A stretch of DNA of 64,000 bases, taken from contig CM057230.1 of NCBI GenBank assembly GCA_029891385.1, positions 55,469,414 to 55,533,413 of the forward strand, given 5' to 3'. The notes beneath the pieces are model-generated. The model was not told the DNA's origin. It saw only the letters and a list, made by a program, of their open reading frames with translations, and did not search any database. Positions 35,211 through 48,900 of this stretch are shown here, piece by piece; within the stretch, counting starts at the first letter, position 1, and each line of letters begins with the position of its first letter. The DNA is from Erythroxylum novogranatense. Its lineage: Eukaryota; Streptophyta; Magnoliopsida; Malpighiales; Erythroxylaceae. A program made the translations under genes and the position numbers.

Positions 35211-35473
35211 AAAGGTCAAACTTTCTAATTTCTTCAAAATTTTACACTTTCACTTTCTATTTCCTGATTTCAACTTCCATTTCAATCATCTCATCCACTT
35301 AAACTTTCATAACTAAAACTAGTCTTCAAAGTCATCAAAACCAATAAATTCTTTTTCTCATCAATTTCCTTTAAGCACAATAACATCTATAACACAATTC
35401 ATATCCAAAAATACTCATTGAATTCATTTTAATATTTCTAATTTTCACCGAAAGTTCGGGGTCCAACATACCT

Positions 35474-37970
35474 GCCCCTTAATCTTTAAGAATAGCAGAT
35501 ATCAGAAAAAATCATTCTTCAGCTACGCGAACCCACCCACTAATTGACAATATCTACGAAGTTCTTCTAGAGACTTGGATGTCTTAGTTTCTCTAGCACA
35601 ATTAACTTATGTGAAGCTCTAGTACTGGAAGATATGAAACAAATTCCCCATAATTCATAAGGCCATAAAGATCCTGAGAATTCCCATTGATCACGAGCAA
35701 GTAAGATTAGCATACAACTATTTCATCTATTGTATAGTGATAGATAAGTATGAATGAGCTAATTCTCTAGGATCTACATCTGTGCTTAAAATTTAAGGTC
35801 ATTAAAGGTGAATTATAAAAGATAAAAGGAAAAAAATGGTCTAACATTAGAGCTACTATTGAAAATTCCAAGAAAAAGCTAGCTTTTAGTCAATTGCTCT
35901 TATTAGTGCCCCTAGTGACACCTCACTACTGAATAAGGAAAAGTAAGCATTGAAGGAGTATTTACAAGCTATTAATGATCATTTCTTATAGATTAGATAA
36001 AGTTTTAGAAAAAATTGGATTAAGGATGGAGATAGAAGCATGCTTTACATCAACAAATGATGGAAGGGTGTTTAGAGATTATAATTTAATTCTTAAGGAC
36101 CTTAACTTCTACAAGCTCTTTTTAGATCCATTTATGAAACTTCTTATTTAGGATATGACTTGAAACTCTTTCTTACAAAGAGGATTCCATTTGATGAGGT
36201 AGAAAGACTCATTAAGCCTATTGAAGATAGTGAGATTAAGGCTCCTATTTTTCAGTTAAATAGGATGAAGGCTCCTAGTCCTAATGGTTTGAATGGTTAT
36301 TTATATGATAAGACCAGGCTTAAGATTGGTTCAATAGTGAAGCAAGTAGTCTATGAATTCTTTTCTAGGGGAGTTTTACTCAAAGAAATAAATAAATCCT
36401 TACTATATCTAGTTCCTAAATCTTTAATTCCCTCCAACTTTGGTGAATTTAAGTTTATAATTTGATCAAATTTATCTATAAATTCATTGTTAAGATCCTT
36501 GCTAATAGATTGAAAGTTGTTCTCAACTCCACATTCGGTCATAATTAGGGTGCTTTTATGAAGGATAGATATATTGGAGATAATATTTTAATTGTGTAGG
36601 AGCTTTTAAAGGGTTATTAAAGAACAAATCTCCTCCCAAATGGCTCTATCAAGGTTGAATTTAATAAAGCCTTTTATTGTGTCAACTAGAAGTTTTTAAT
36701 ACGTTTCCTAGAGTTATTAGACTTTCCTAATGTTTTCATTGGTTGGATCAAGGCTTATATTGCTTCCACTTCATTTAGTGTTCTCATCAATGGTGTTCCT
36801 TCATATATGTTCAAAAGGGCTAAGGGTATATGATAAGGGGATCCTCTACGTCCCCATATTTTTATTATATGTACGAAAACACTCACTTTTTTGATAAATC
36901 ACAATATTGAAAAGGATTCTAAGTTTAGATATTTAATGAAAATGGAGGAGAGTTTCCCTCATAAATATTTACTTTGTTGATGATGTTCTGTTATTTTTTA
37001 GAGCCCATCTGAAATCTGTGGAAACCTTTATGAACACAATATATCAGTTCAACGTTATGTCTATTTTGGAAGTTAACTTCATTAAGAGTCACTTTATTGT
37101 CTCATCTAGTGTAGATTACCTTGAATCAAGCATTGCAATATTAACAAGAATGAAAATGAAAATTCCCCCTATGTTGTACTGAGGGCTTCCAATCACTACT
37201 ATAAGATTGAATTTAAATGAATTTTTAACTCCTGGAGAGAAAATACAAAGCAGACTAGGCTTTTGGACAAACAAGTCTTTTATCTTATAAAGGAAACTCC
37301 AATTAATCATGGCTATAATTAATACGTTAAAGCTCACACATTCTCTCAAAGTGCCTTATAAAAACCATTTAAAGAATGGTGAGGAAATTTCTATGGAGTA
37401 ACTATAGTGGTGATGGAGGTTTTGATAAAGTGAAAAGTACAATTATTTGTAAGACTAAGAAGGAGGGAGGCCTAGAATCATTTTTAGAAAAATTACAAAC
37501 AAAATTTTACTTTTAAGGGTATTAGATGATGAACATATTTTATGGTTGAGATGGTTACATAGCTTCTTTCTCAAAGATATAAACATATTGGCTTTTACTA
37601 GGAAAACTTCTCGTTCCTAATTCTTATGTCAGCTCGTAAAATTAATGGATATGGTTAAATTTAATTTTTCTTGCAAAGTTGGGGATGGGAAAAATTTTTA
37701 TCTATGGTATATAACTAAACAAGGCATGGGCCACTTATTCAACACCAAGATGTAGTGTAGAGGCTGGGAAATTTCCCTGATGAGGCTAGAGTTTGCTCCT
37801 TATTACATTGTAGACTATGAAGTGGGTTTCCTGCTAAAAGGGGCACTTTTTCGTTATATATGATCTTAATCCTACTCTTCAAGACTACTATATATGGTTT
37901 AATAAGCCTATTAATCAAATTGCTAACAGATTTTATAGAGAAATGCTCAAACTAAGGGACCTACAGTGGG
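35474..37970 (+). pseudogene. LINE ORF2 reverse transcriptase and C-terminal region, right piece
   Basis: The LINE resumes after unit C. From about 36160 an open stretch reads IPFDEVERLIKPIEDSEIKA, MKAPSPNGLNGY, VYEFFSRGVLLKEIN and YLVPKS, the front of an L1-type reverse transcriptase. KILANRLK, GDNIL and VDDVLLFFRA follow near 36490-37005, where FVDD is the catalytic box (about 36970). Later pieces such as EKIQSRLGFWTNKSF and PLIQHQDV match the C-terminal and zinc-binding parts. Numerous stops make it non-functional. The element appears cut at 37974 by the left end of LTR unit B, so its 3' tail is not present here. Confidence 0.88.
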
Positions 37971-37974
37971 ATGG

Positions 37975-38128
37975 TGTTGGATCCCGCTTGCTTCTGGAGC
38001 TCAACTCTTACGAAATCATAAAACTCGAGCTTGCTCTGATACCATAAATGTTGGGACCGAAACCCAACCACTTAACAAAACCATGACACCTATACATGAT
38101 CTTCATTTTCTTGTTCTGATACCACAAC
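37975..38128 (-). repeat. Two tandem PBS/LTR-end units beside unit B
   Basis: On the minus strand the LTR end at 38129 is followed by TGGTATCAGAAC (38113-38124), 66 bp, and a CCCAACA end at 38049. Then come TGGTATCAGAGC (38033-38044), 56 bp, and a GGATCCAACA end at 37975. Each unit looks like a primer-binding site joined to an LTR terminus. Confidence 0.8.
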
Positions 38129-38729
38129 TGTTGGAACCCGTTCCCGGAGCCCAACATTCGGAGACACAAACCTTGAGCTTATTTTCCTGAATGGTCATTT
38201 GCTATCATTCCACAATGGTGATGAGCGCACACTAAACAATCACCAAAACCATAAGTTGACTTCTTCAAATATATTGTAACTTTAAGTCTCTAATTTTCTT
38301 TGAAGCAAGAATCAACTCAATCGGAGTTCTATAGCTCAAGATATGCTTAAAATTTCAAGGTGTGTTTATACCTTAATCATGATGTTTAAACTGACCTCTC
38401 AATTTCTTACAATCAAAATTTTTCATCTCAAAACCAAAAGCTACCAAATTTTATGGATAGATAAATTCATGTCTTATAAATCTATCGCCTAAAGAATCAC
38501 TTCATTCGAAGGTCGGATGAGGGAGTTATGACCGAAAGAATCTAACATGTTCATAATCTCAATCATGCAGTAACATGTCTTGGAGCGATTATCATAACTT
38601 TCACCAAAAATGTCGGATTAGTTTCTTTTTTAGACCATTGGAAAGAAGACTTCGAGATCTAAAACTTTTATGAAGACCACAAAGTCAGATTCTGCCTCTA
38701 AAATGGCCAAAAATCACAATTTCATGAAG

Positions 38730-38876
38730 TTGTCCCGTGAGTGTCCATTTAACAGACACTGTCGAGCCAAAATGCACTTTCTCACCCGAGAAAGTCAGTT
38801 AAACAGACATGGGCGAAGCTAGGGGTCCTTTTTGACCCATAAAAGTCCGTTAAACATACCTAAAGGCCGTTAAACG
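38730..38876. repeat. Second (left) cassette of unit B
   Basis: Built from repeats of TTAAACAGACA and CCGTTAAAC with CCCGTGAG/CCCGAGAAAG words. It lies after the module at 38580-38710 that ends ATGAAGACC...GATTCTGCC, as cassettes do in units A and D. The Gypsy element inserted at its edge. Confidence 0.7.
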
Positions 38877-41800
38877 TGTAACATCCCATTACTAGAGGGA
38901 AGGGTAGGATGGTTAATGTGAGTAATGGGAGTTAGAGATGCACTTCCATGTTCATGCATGATATGCCATACACTTACACATAAATAGTGAATATATTTGC
39001 ACATGAAAATAATTGTACATGCATTCATGAATAATTCTGGGTATAATTGGAATGATTTGATAATCTTGAACGTTATTACATTGAAAATTTTATGAGTTAG
39101 TGAAATTTTGATATTTTGAATTTTGGTGGGAAATATTGTATTTGTATATGTTGGTGAAGTTATGGAGTATTGAGAGAGATATATTTTTAGTAGGGAACAA
39201 GAAATAAATTTAATAAAGATTTGGAGATAGTTGGGTTGTAAGGATGATTGTTGTATTGGAAAGAGGGGAACTAAATGAAGTTAGTTTCCAAAGAAACTAA
39301 GTTAGAGTTTAATCATTAAGAAAGTGACATGTGTCACTTAGACCTTGTACTCTAGCTAGGAGTAGGTCACTATTCCTTTGAGAGTTGCCAAGTTAAGTCT
39401 TGTTCAAGTCTCTTCTTTATTCTCATCTTTCTAAAACTTCTCTCTTCGAAAAACAGAGTTTTCCAGCAAAATATCTTCTAAGGGACTCCTGTGTTCTTCC
39501 TTTCTTTCACCAACCTTACTTTGCCATTTGTGTCATCTACTCTAAGGAAAAACCAGAAACTATTCATTTCACTCAGTGAAGTACGAAAACGTGTGGAGTT
39601 TGGGGCTTGAAGATTTTGGAGTTTTTCAGCAGGTAAGTTTTAGAGAAATCCCTTACTGTTGGGGATTTGTGGAATAAAGTTGATAGATTACTGTCATCTG
39701 CATGAAAAATATCCTTCACGTGTTTGTTCTTAAATACTGGGTAGTTGGAGAGAAATAAATTTAGTTATAGTGTTAAATTAGTTTTTGAGAAAACTTTTGG
39801 TGTTTGGTAGCGTAAAGTGTTGAAAGTTAGAAAGTTTGGAAAATTTCTCACTGAGTATGTTTTAGTATTTTAGCCATAACATTTTCTGTGGTTGTCGAAA
39901 AGTGATGATTCTTGATTCGGAGTAAACGAGGAATATATGGCTACAATTCGTATGAAGACATCGAATTTCAGTTCTGTCTCTAAGAATCTCAAAAGTTGTC
40001 ACGAAGTTGAGAACTAGGTGATGTTGAGAGTTGAGCGAAAAATCCATATTCCAAATTCGGGAGGAAATTTGGAGCTGATTTAGATAGATTCTGGCAAAGT
40101 TGCCTTCTTGAAAGTTGTAGATAATTCTTTTATCTTTCCAACAGTATAAAGTTTGTAAATTTTATACATCGGAGTCAAAAGTTATGCGTCTTATAAGTGG
40201 AGACGTTCTGGACACAAAAAGCGCATTTAATGAAAGCGCGAATGAAAGCGCATTTAATGAAAGTAGGCGAATGAAAGCGATTTACGAAAGTAGACGCATG
40301 AAAGCAGACGTAGAAACTGAGATGCAAAAACAAGTTGTACTCTTATGGTCATTACTTCTTTTCTATACCTCCAAATGACCTGATTCTTGAAGCATTGGAT
40401 TCCTAACACATTTATTTATCTCTACACAAAAATTTATGGTCTTTGGTATTAAATTGGAAACGATTGACTGAATCAAAGTAAGGGTACCGGTGGAAGGAGT
40501 ATGAATTGGATATTTTACTGAATGTATTTTAGTATTTTGATGATATCTTGGTCTATAGGAATCCAATTGAGGTGATCCTTGATTTGTAGTAAACTAGAGT
40601 AATAGGGCTACAAATTATATGAAGGAGCTGAATCTTGATACGGTCTCTAAGGGGTTCAATTTCTGGATGGAAGTTGGATGTAACACAATGTTTTGGAGAG
40701 GAACAGTCTAAAAATGTTAGGGGCATATCTTCGAAATTACTGAACCGAATTGAGTGAAATTAGAGGCGATGGAAAGATACAAGATAGAGGAACACTTTTC
40801 TAAAAGAGAGTGAGCTCAAATTTCACAAGTTTTGCCTCCTGATTGAATGTGAATAGTAAACCCGAAAGGGTATTTCAGAAAGTCTGAAAGTAAGCCAGTG
40901 ACAAACGAATTGTGATTTCAAGGGTTCTAGAGAGGCAGAAACCTAAGTGTTAGTTATGTTTAAATGAATTTCGGTATGGGATAGTGTTGAGAAGAATCAA
41001 AGAGTGATACCCGAGATTTATCATGAACATGCATTATACGTAATACATCTCATACATGTGCATTATTGAACACTCTTAATGGTGCAAATTTTGATATTAT
41101 GTATGCTTTTTGTTATAGAGGAGCAACTGGAACATCAACTTCCAGACGTTGTTGGATCTTCCAGGCGTTAGCTTCAGGAGCAACCAGTGAGTAACCTAGT
41201 TGGTTCCTCAATCTTTATGTGTTAAATTTGACGCACTTATGCCATGAGGAGATGAATGGAGGGTTATGTGTGTGTTTGCTTTTGATTGACTTCGGACCAC
41301 AGGTGTCCGAAGTATTGGGACTTTGATACTGAAGTGCTATTGTGTGTAATTGATTATGAATGCTTCAATGAAATAAACTGAAAATGTTTATGACTGAAAT
41401 ACCAAACCGAAGGTCCGAAGGAATGGGAAATGGGACACTGAAATGTAAACTGACTGTAAATGGAAATTTGGAACATATGCATTCATGCATAAAGACATGT
41501 TCAGATAATGATAGTTGTGACCTGAGTCGCTACTGGTACTGAAAGGAGCCTCGAGTTCGAACACTGTTACTGAACCGAGCCTCGAGCTCGAGGGGAGTTA
41601 GTGCATTCCTAGAGGGCTCTCCTACTCCCAAGACGCGTCTGATTACTGATCACTATTTATGCACTCGGTCACAACACTGAAATAAATTAGAAAAGAGTCA
41701 CATGTGCATTACATATAAAAGTGATAACGAATTTACGAAATTGCATGAGTTCTGTAAATTGTTGTATGATGATACTGAATGTGTAACTGACTGAAACTAT

Positions 41801-42284
41801 TAATTGCTTGCGATATGAATGAATTGGGTGAACCATCGATGATGGTTTCTCATTGAGTTCGCAAACTCACCCAACATTGCAAATATTTTTCAAGAATCGA
41901 CGAGTACCCCGTTAGACAAACGGGAGTATGATTACTGCAAGAGAGTCAGAGTTTGAAGTTGGGATCAGTTTCACATCTGCATTTGAGTCATTCTGATTTA
42001 TATGTAAATTGTATTTCTGCAAATTAGTATTGTTATTGCATAGGGCCCCAATTGATTAATGTTGTATTGTAATATGATTGCTAAAATAGTATTTTGAATG
42101 AAAATGCTTTCGTATCGCGGGCCCAAATTGTTTACTGATATACGCGCACTCGATTGCTTTCAAAAAAATGTCTTACTGAGTTTTTGAATAGATTTGATTG
42201 CTCTAGCATACCACCCTCGTGAGGCACGGGCTCGGATATCACCCACGATGTCGGGTTTGAGTCTTGCGAGAGTGGGATGCTACA
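38877..42284 (+). repeat. Gypsy-type 5' LTR
   Basis: 3408 bp, about 95 percent identical by eye to 45978-49375. It contains a module block (39860-40180), a tandem cassette (40221-40313), and a GAGGAGCAACTGGAACATCA region near 41120. Confidence 0.93.
40221..40313. repeat. Tandem cassette in the Gypsy 5' LTR
   Basis: Repeats of GCGCATTTAATGAAAGC and GAATGAAAGCGC grading into GCATGAAAGCAGACG. It is bordered by AAAAGTTATGCGTCTTATAA on the left and ATGGTCATTACTTC on the right. The copy in the other LTR (47325-47403) differs in unit make-up. Confidence 0.9.
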
Positions 42285-42288
42285 TTTG

Positions 42289-42301
42289 TGGTATCAGAGC
42301 C
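42289..42301 (+). promoter_or_regulatory. Gypsy-type primer-binding site (initiator tRNA-Met)
   Basis: TGGTATCAGAGCC lies four bases after the LTR end and is complementary to initiator tRNA-Met. Confidence 0.92.
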
Positions 42302-45300
42302 CAGAAGTACAATCTTACATGGGCATTCTGAAATATGGGTCAAGTACATGCATTTAAGTCATGTCACGGCAGACAGTGACAACTGATCCCCAGTCTAGTA
42401 TATGAGTCACATGTAGGAGCCTGTACCAATTGTTTCAGTCATTAGAATTAGTGAGGAAAATGATGATATGTTAGAATGTGATAAAAATGAAGTTGTGTAT
42501 ACCATGGAATTGGAAAAAGGTATATGATTTGATTTGATAAATGAAGATTGAGTGAACTGGTATTGGTGGATACATTATGAAATACGACATCCGTGTTATA
42601 CCGGGGGTATATCCTTAAATGTGGGATAAATATGAACATATAGCTGTGGATTGATAAAGGAAATAGAGAGATATGTTAGAAATGGCAAGATTGAAAGTGT
42701 ATAAGCAAAGTGGGTGAGAATAAAATGTTCTAAGATATGTGGAAGCTACGATTGGGTTTGATTTCTGTGATGAGAATAATGAATAAGGGTTTAGGACTTT
42801 GAGTCAAAATATGTGAATGGGAAATCAAGACTGATTTTTACATTTATGATTTAGATTTGATTGTGACCATACACGGGTATGACGAGATAATGAGAGATTG
42901 GAATGTAAGACAATGATAATGGTAGATGAAATAGTTGTCAAGGTTTAGTTGTTTTGCATATGAGAACGCACATCTGATAATGGGAACGCCATGGTAAGTG
43001 AATATATTAAGCTTAATTGTATCATATGTGTGGAGATGATATCGGAATCAATCGGTGAGTTAGTGGAGAACCGCCAGTAATAGTTTTTATAGTTTAAAGT
43101 TCATTATGAGATAGAATAAAGAGTGAAAGTGCTTATAGTGCTCAATTGGGAATAAACTGAAATTGTTATCTATTTAAATAGAATAGGACTCGATCTTGGC
43201 ATACTCCTCTCGAGAGAGGACAAGTGAAAAAAGGGAAGTGTTATCAAAAATCAAATGAGATCAAGGTATCCTTAACGTAAGTGACTAATTGGTGAGATGT
43301 TCTACATCTGTCTCTGGATAAGATGAAGTGGTTTTGGTGGTATATACTTCACTGAATTTTCTTAAAAAGGATGTCCTGAATTATATGATTTGAGGCATAA
43401 TTGATCTTTATGGGATTTTATGAGTTATAGTTAAAATTGATTTTTCTCTTAAGGTATTGGAAGTGGCTGACAAGATATGTGACGAGGGTTGATGAGTAGG
43501 AATTTCGGAACGGTATTGATGAAAGTAGTAAGAAATCTTCTTTTAAAAGAAGAGTTTCCCTGAATTGGATTAAGTCGATCAGATGATTACAATTGAAAAT
43601 TTAGTGATGAAAGGACAAATTGGAGATAAATTTGAGATGAACGAAAAGTCATTATTGGGAGTCTTGATCCTAGCAGAGATTCAAGCGTAAAAGATAGAAT
43701 CTGCTTCTGAGAAGGTATGTACTATGTTAATGTACAGAATTCGATTATGTAATAGGATTATTGAACAGTAAGGAGACATTAGTCGTGAATTCAAGGAGAA
43801 AATCGGTTCATAAACATTTTGTGTCAATATGTTCGTGAAGCATAAAGTCGATATGATGAATGTGTTATTCAACCCAGAGAGTTAAGATTGCTAATGAATT
43901 GAAATTTGTGGAGAAACTAGTGTAAAGGAACATGTGTCAGAATACGTTATTATGAAACTGAGAAAAGTATAAGAGAATTGTTCTTTCTTGGAGAAATTCG
44001 ATATTTTTAAAGAGTTAGGAAAATCAATCATGAGTATAAGGAATTTTGGGTCGTAATTGTCAGAGATAGCAATGCCCTGACAGTACTATATTATTGAAGA
44101 GTAAGTTGTCTCAATCGTATTGGAATTGGATAGTGACTATGATCATAAATGATATATCAAATGCATTTGGAGAGTGAAGAAGAATAGTTGACATTATTGA
44201 GGATTCATATCATGAAAGTTTCATAAAAAGTGAATCTTGTTGTGATCAAATAAAATTGTGGATGAATTAGTATTCGAGCATGGCTCATTTGGGAGACTTA
44301 ATGACGATAGAGGTATGGAGATAATGCAAAATTGCAAGGGATATGTATATACGAGATTTGGAGTTATTAAGAACTAGCTATATGCTGGATACGTCCAGAA
44401 ATTGTTAAAGATTTTCAGGCCTTAGCTCTTTGACAAAAATGTTGAGGAGAAACATGTGAATTGTATGTCGGGAGATTGTAAAAAGGGACAATGGGAGAAA
44501 TTTACAATTCGAGTATTGATGGTATCACTTTAATTTGGAGATTTTGCAATATGTAGCGAAGTGTCCCAGTAAAGGTTATGAGGCAATTTGTTGATATAGT
44601 GCAAAGTGATTCTATGTACTTGGGGACAAGTATAACTTCATGGGCTACATTGTGTGACGATTTGAGATTTGTTGTACTGAGTATTGCTTTGAAAGATTTG
44701 AAAAGGATTATGCGTTTGAGTATTTCAGAAGTAAGCTAGTGATGAAATTAAATGGATTGAATAGAAAATGCAATGGTAGAAGGTTTCAATTTGGACGATA
44801 GGGTTGTTAGACCTAGTGTAATACTGAGTGCGACTGTTGATCTAGCAAAGGGGTAAAAGAAGGTATTAGTAGCTATTGGAATTCCAAATCAGGTGTGTAT
44901 ATAAAAAGAATGGCAAAACCCGAATTGAGAATTTAGAAATATGGACCTTTTCAAGGATTTGCCAATGGATTCAACTTTTGAGAAAAATGATATTTTTGAC
45001 TGGAGTAAGAAGTATGTGTTATATCCGCCAAAGAAACTGTTAGTGAAAATACAAGGAACAATCGAAGCTATATGCTATAGTAAGAGTGCCTTGAAAGAAT
45101 AATTGACAGTTTAGAATGTAAAATCGAATAATTATATGTGTGATTTATCAACAGATTTGATTGTTGGAGATAAATGTGAAACTGATATTTTTGGAGTTCT
45201 ATGGGATATGAGATTGATGTATAGTCCAGATTGATTGTAGGCATATCAATTGTTTTATTGGTGTTACCATTCGAATAGTGTATAAGGGGTCTTACAATAA

Positions 45301-45962
45301 AAAGAAGTCGTTCACCCCTATAGTAAAGTGATCAGGGCCTAAAAATAGTCGACGGTCATGAGTGATTTGAGCTAATGTTGATAAGTGGATTGAATCTGTA
45401 ATAGGGGTAAGTAATCCAAGTTAATGGCAATGAGTTGAGTTGATTATTATCGAGGTTATTGAAACCTTGTGAGATTAGTGTTTTAACACTAAAGAGATGT
45501 AATCTAATAAGCGATAAAGGAAATGCTTCGAGGTGTATCAATTCGGCCTGGATGCACTGAAATAAAGACAAGTGTGTAAACCAGAGAATTAAATTCGTTG
45601 TAATGTAGCCTTTATGTGAATGTGATGTGAATAGAACTATGGATTGGTAAGTCAGTTTAAAACCAAAAATGATGATTTCGGATGCATAAAGTATTGCATG
45701 GACAGAATTAGGAAATATTGTTATGATATGATATATGTGTTATTGGTATCGAAAGTGAAGAATTGCAAGTAAACATGAGAAAATAGTTAAGACAGTGTAA
45801 AGTTTGAGAAAGGAAATAGAGTAATTGAATGTATTGATTTCCGTAAATTGATATAATTGGGTCATGTAGTGAAAAAAGTGGGAATCAAAATAGAAAAGAG
45901 CGAAGAAATTCTCCCTGTCTTTTTGATTAATCGTATATGAAATTTCGAGGACGAAATTTTTG

Positions 45963-45976
45963 TTAGGAGGGGAGAA
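45963..45976 (+). promoter_or_regulatory. Gypsy-type polypurine tract
   Basis: TTAGGAGGGGAGAA directly precedes the 3' LTR start TGTAACATCC. Confidence 0.88.
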
Positions 45977-45977
45977 T

Positions 45978-48900
45978 TGTAACATCCCATTACTAGAGGG
46001 AAGGGTAGGATGGTTAATGTGAGTAATGGGAGTTAGAGATTCACTTCCATGTTCATGCATGATATGCCATACACTTACACATAAATAGTGAATATATTTG
46101 TACATGAAAATAATTGTACATGCATTCATGAATAATTCTGGGTATAATTGGAATGATTTGAGAATCTTGAATGCTATTACATTGAAAATTTTATGAGTTA
46201 GTGAAATTTTGATATTTTGAATTTTGGTGGGAAATATTGTATTTGTATATGTTGGTGAAGTTATGGAGTATTGAGAGAGATATATTTTTAGTAGGGAACA
46301 AGAAATAAATTTAATAAAGATTTAGAGATAGTTGGGTTGTAAGGATGATTGTTGTATTGGAAAGAGGGGAACTAAATGGACTTAGTTTCCAAAGAAACTA
46401 AGTTAGAGTTTAATCATTAAGAAAGTGACATGTGTCACTTAGACCTTGTACTCTAGCTAGGAGTAGGTCACTATTCCTTTGAGAGTTGCCAAGTTAAGTC
46501 TTGTCCAAGTCTCTTCTTTATTCTCATCTTTCTAAAACTTCTTTCTTCAAAAAACAGAGTTTTCCAGCAAAATATCTTCTAAGGGACTCCTGTGTTCTTC
46601 CTTTCTTTCACCAACCTTACTTTGCCATTTGTGTCATCTACTCTAGGGAAAAACCAGAAGTTATTCATTTCACTCAGTGAAGTACGAAAACGTGTGGAGT
46701 TTGGGGCTTGAAGATTTTGGAGTTTTCAGCAGGTAAGTGTTAGAGAAATCCCTTACAGTTGGAGATTTGTGGAATAAAGTTGATAGATTACTGTCATCTG
46801 CATGGAAAATATACTTCATGTGTTTGTTCTTAAATACTGGGTAGTTGGAGAGAAATAAATTCAGTTATAGTGTTAAATTAGTTTTTGAGAAAACTTTTGG
46901 TGTTTGGTGGCGTAAAGTGTTGAAAGTTAGAAAGTCTGGAAAATTTCTCACTAAGTATGTTTCAGTATTTTAGCCATAACATTTTCTATGGTTGTTGAAA
47001 CGCGATGATTCTTGATTCGAAGTAAACTAGGAATATATGGCTACAATTCGTATGAAGACATCGAATTTCATTTCTGTCTCTAAGAATCTCAAAAGTTGTC
47101 ACGAAGTTGAGAACTGGGTGCAGGATGTTGAGAGTTGAGCGAAAATCCATGTTCCAACTTCGGGAGAAAATTTGGACCTGCTTTAGATAGATTCTGGCAA
47201 AGTTGCCTTCTTAAAAGTTGTAGATAATTCTTTTATCTTTCCAACGGTATAAAGTTTGTAAATTTTGGACATCGGAGTCAAAAGTTATGCGTCTTATAAG
47301 TGGAGACGTTCTGGACGCAGAAAAACAGACGAATGAAAGCAGACGAATGAAAGTAGACGAATGAAAGTAGACACATGAAAGTAGACGCATGAAAGCAGAC
47401 GTAGAAACTGAGACACAAAAACAAGTTGTACTCTTATGGTCATAACTTCTTCTCTAGACCTCCAAATGACCTGATTCTTGAAGCATTGGATTCCTAACAC
47501 ATTTATTTATCTCTACATAAAAATTTATGGTCTTTGGTATTAAATTGGAAATGATTGACTGAATCAAAGTAAGGGTACCGGTGGAAGGAGTATGAATTGG
47601 ATATTTTACTGAATGTATTTCATTATTTTGATGATATCTTGGTCTATAGGAATCCAATTGAGGTGATCCTTGATTTGTAGTAAACTAGAGTAATAGGGCT
47701 ACAAATTATATGAAGGAGCTGAATCTTGATACGGTCTCTAAGGTGTTCAATTTCTGGATGGAAGTCGGATGTAACACACTGTTTTGGAGAGGAACAGTCC
47801 AAAAATGTTAGGGGCATATCTTCCAAATTACTGAACCGAATTGAGTGAAATTAGAGGCGATGGAAAGATACAAGATAGAGGAACACTTTTCTAAAAGAGA
47901 GTGAGCTCAAATTTCACAAGTTTTGCCTCTGATTGAATGTGAACGATGGCTTAGAAAGGGTATTTCAGAAAGTCTGAAAGTAAGCCAGTGACAAACGAAT
48001 TGTGATTTCAAGGGTTCTAGAGAGGCAGAAACCTAAGTGTTAGTTATGTTTAAATGAATTTTGATATGGGATAGTGTTGAGAAGAATCAAAGAACGATAC
48101 CCGAGATTTATCATGAACATGCATTGTACGTAATACATCTCATACATGTGCATTATTGAACACTCTTAATGATGCAAATTTTGATATTATGTATGCTTTT
48201 TGTTATAGAGGAGCAACTGGAACGTCAACTTCCAGACGTTGCTGGATCTTCCAGGCGTTAGCTTCGGGAGCAACCAGTGAGTAACCTAATTGGTTCCTCA
48301 ATCTTTATGTGATAAATTTGACGCACTTATGCCATGAGGAGATGAATGGAGGGTTATGTGTGTGTTTGCTTTTGATTGACTTCGGACCACAGGTGTCCGA
48401 AGTATTGGGACTTTGATACTGAAGTGCTATTGTGTGTAATTGATTATGAAAGTTTCAATAAAATAAACTAAAAATGTTTATGACTGAAATACCGGACCGA
48501 AGGTCCGAAGGAGTGGGAAATGGGACACTGAAATGTAAACTGACTGTAAATGGAAATTTGGAACATATGCATTCATGCATAAAGACATGTTCAGATAATG
48601 ATAGTTGTGACCTGAGTCGCTACTGATACTAAAAGGAGCCTCGAGTTCGAACACTGTTACTGAACCAAGCCTCGAGCTCGAGGGGAGTTAGTGCATTCCC
48701 AGAGGGCTCTCCTACTCCCTAGACGCATCTAATTACTGATCACTATTTATGCGCTCGGTCACAACACTGAAATAAATTGGAAAAGAGTCACATGTGCATT
48801 GCATATAAAAGTGATAACGAATTTACAAAATTGCATGAGTTCTGTAAATTGTTGTATGATGATACTGAATGTGTAACTGACTGAAACTATGAATTGCTTG

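Larger units (their letters stand above)
31402..35468 (-). mobile_element. LTR unit C with attached tRNA-like unit, TSD TACCT
   Basis: TACCT flanks it exactly (31397-31401 and 35469-35473). On the minus strand it starts TGTTGGACCCCGAACTTTCG at 35468. About five modules (35210-34290), the GGTCGGCCAAC cassette (34276-34160), a TATA box (TATAAAAGC near 33665) and the ACCCACGAG block (near 32455) follow. The LTR end is at 31633, and a further 231-bp unit with tRNA-like boxes ends GGATCCAACA at 31402. No coding sequence seen. It interrupts the LINE. Confidence 0.82.
42285..45977 (+). other. Interior of the Gypsy-type element, no coding sequence seen
   Basis: PBS TGGTATCAGAGCC begins at 42289. From there to the polypurine tract AGGAGGGGAGAA at 45965-45976 no stretch resembles gag, protease, reverse transcriptase, RNase H or integrase, and no plus-strand ORF exceeds about 60 codons. 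It has G-rich, ATG-rich sequence with dense stops. The interior may be a heavily mutated pol or a replaced spacer as in large derivatives (LARDs). Confidence 0.75.
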
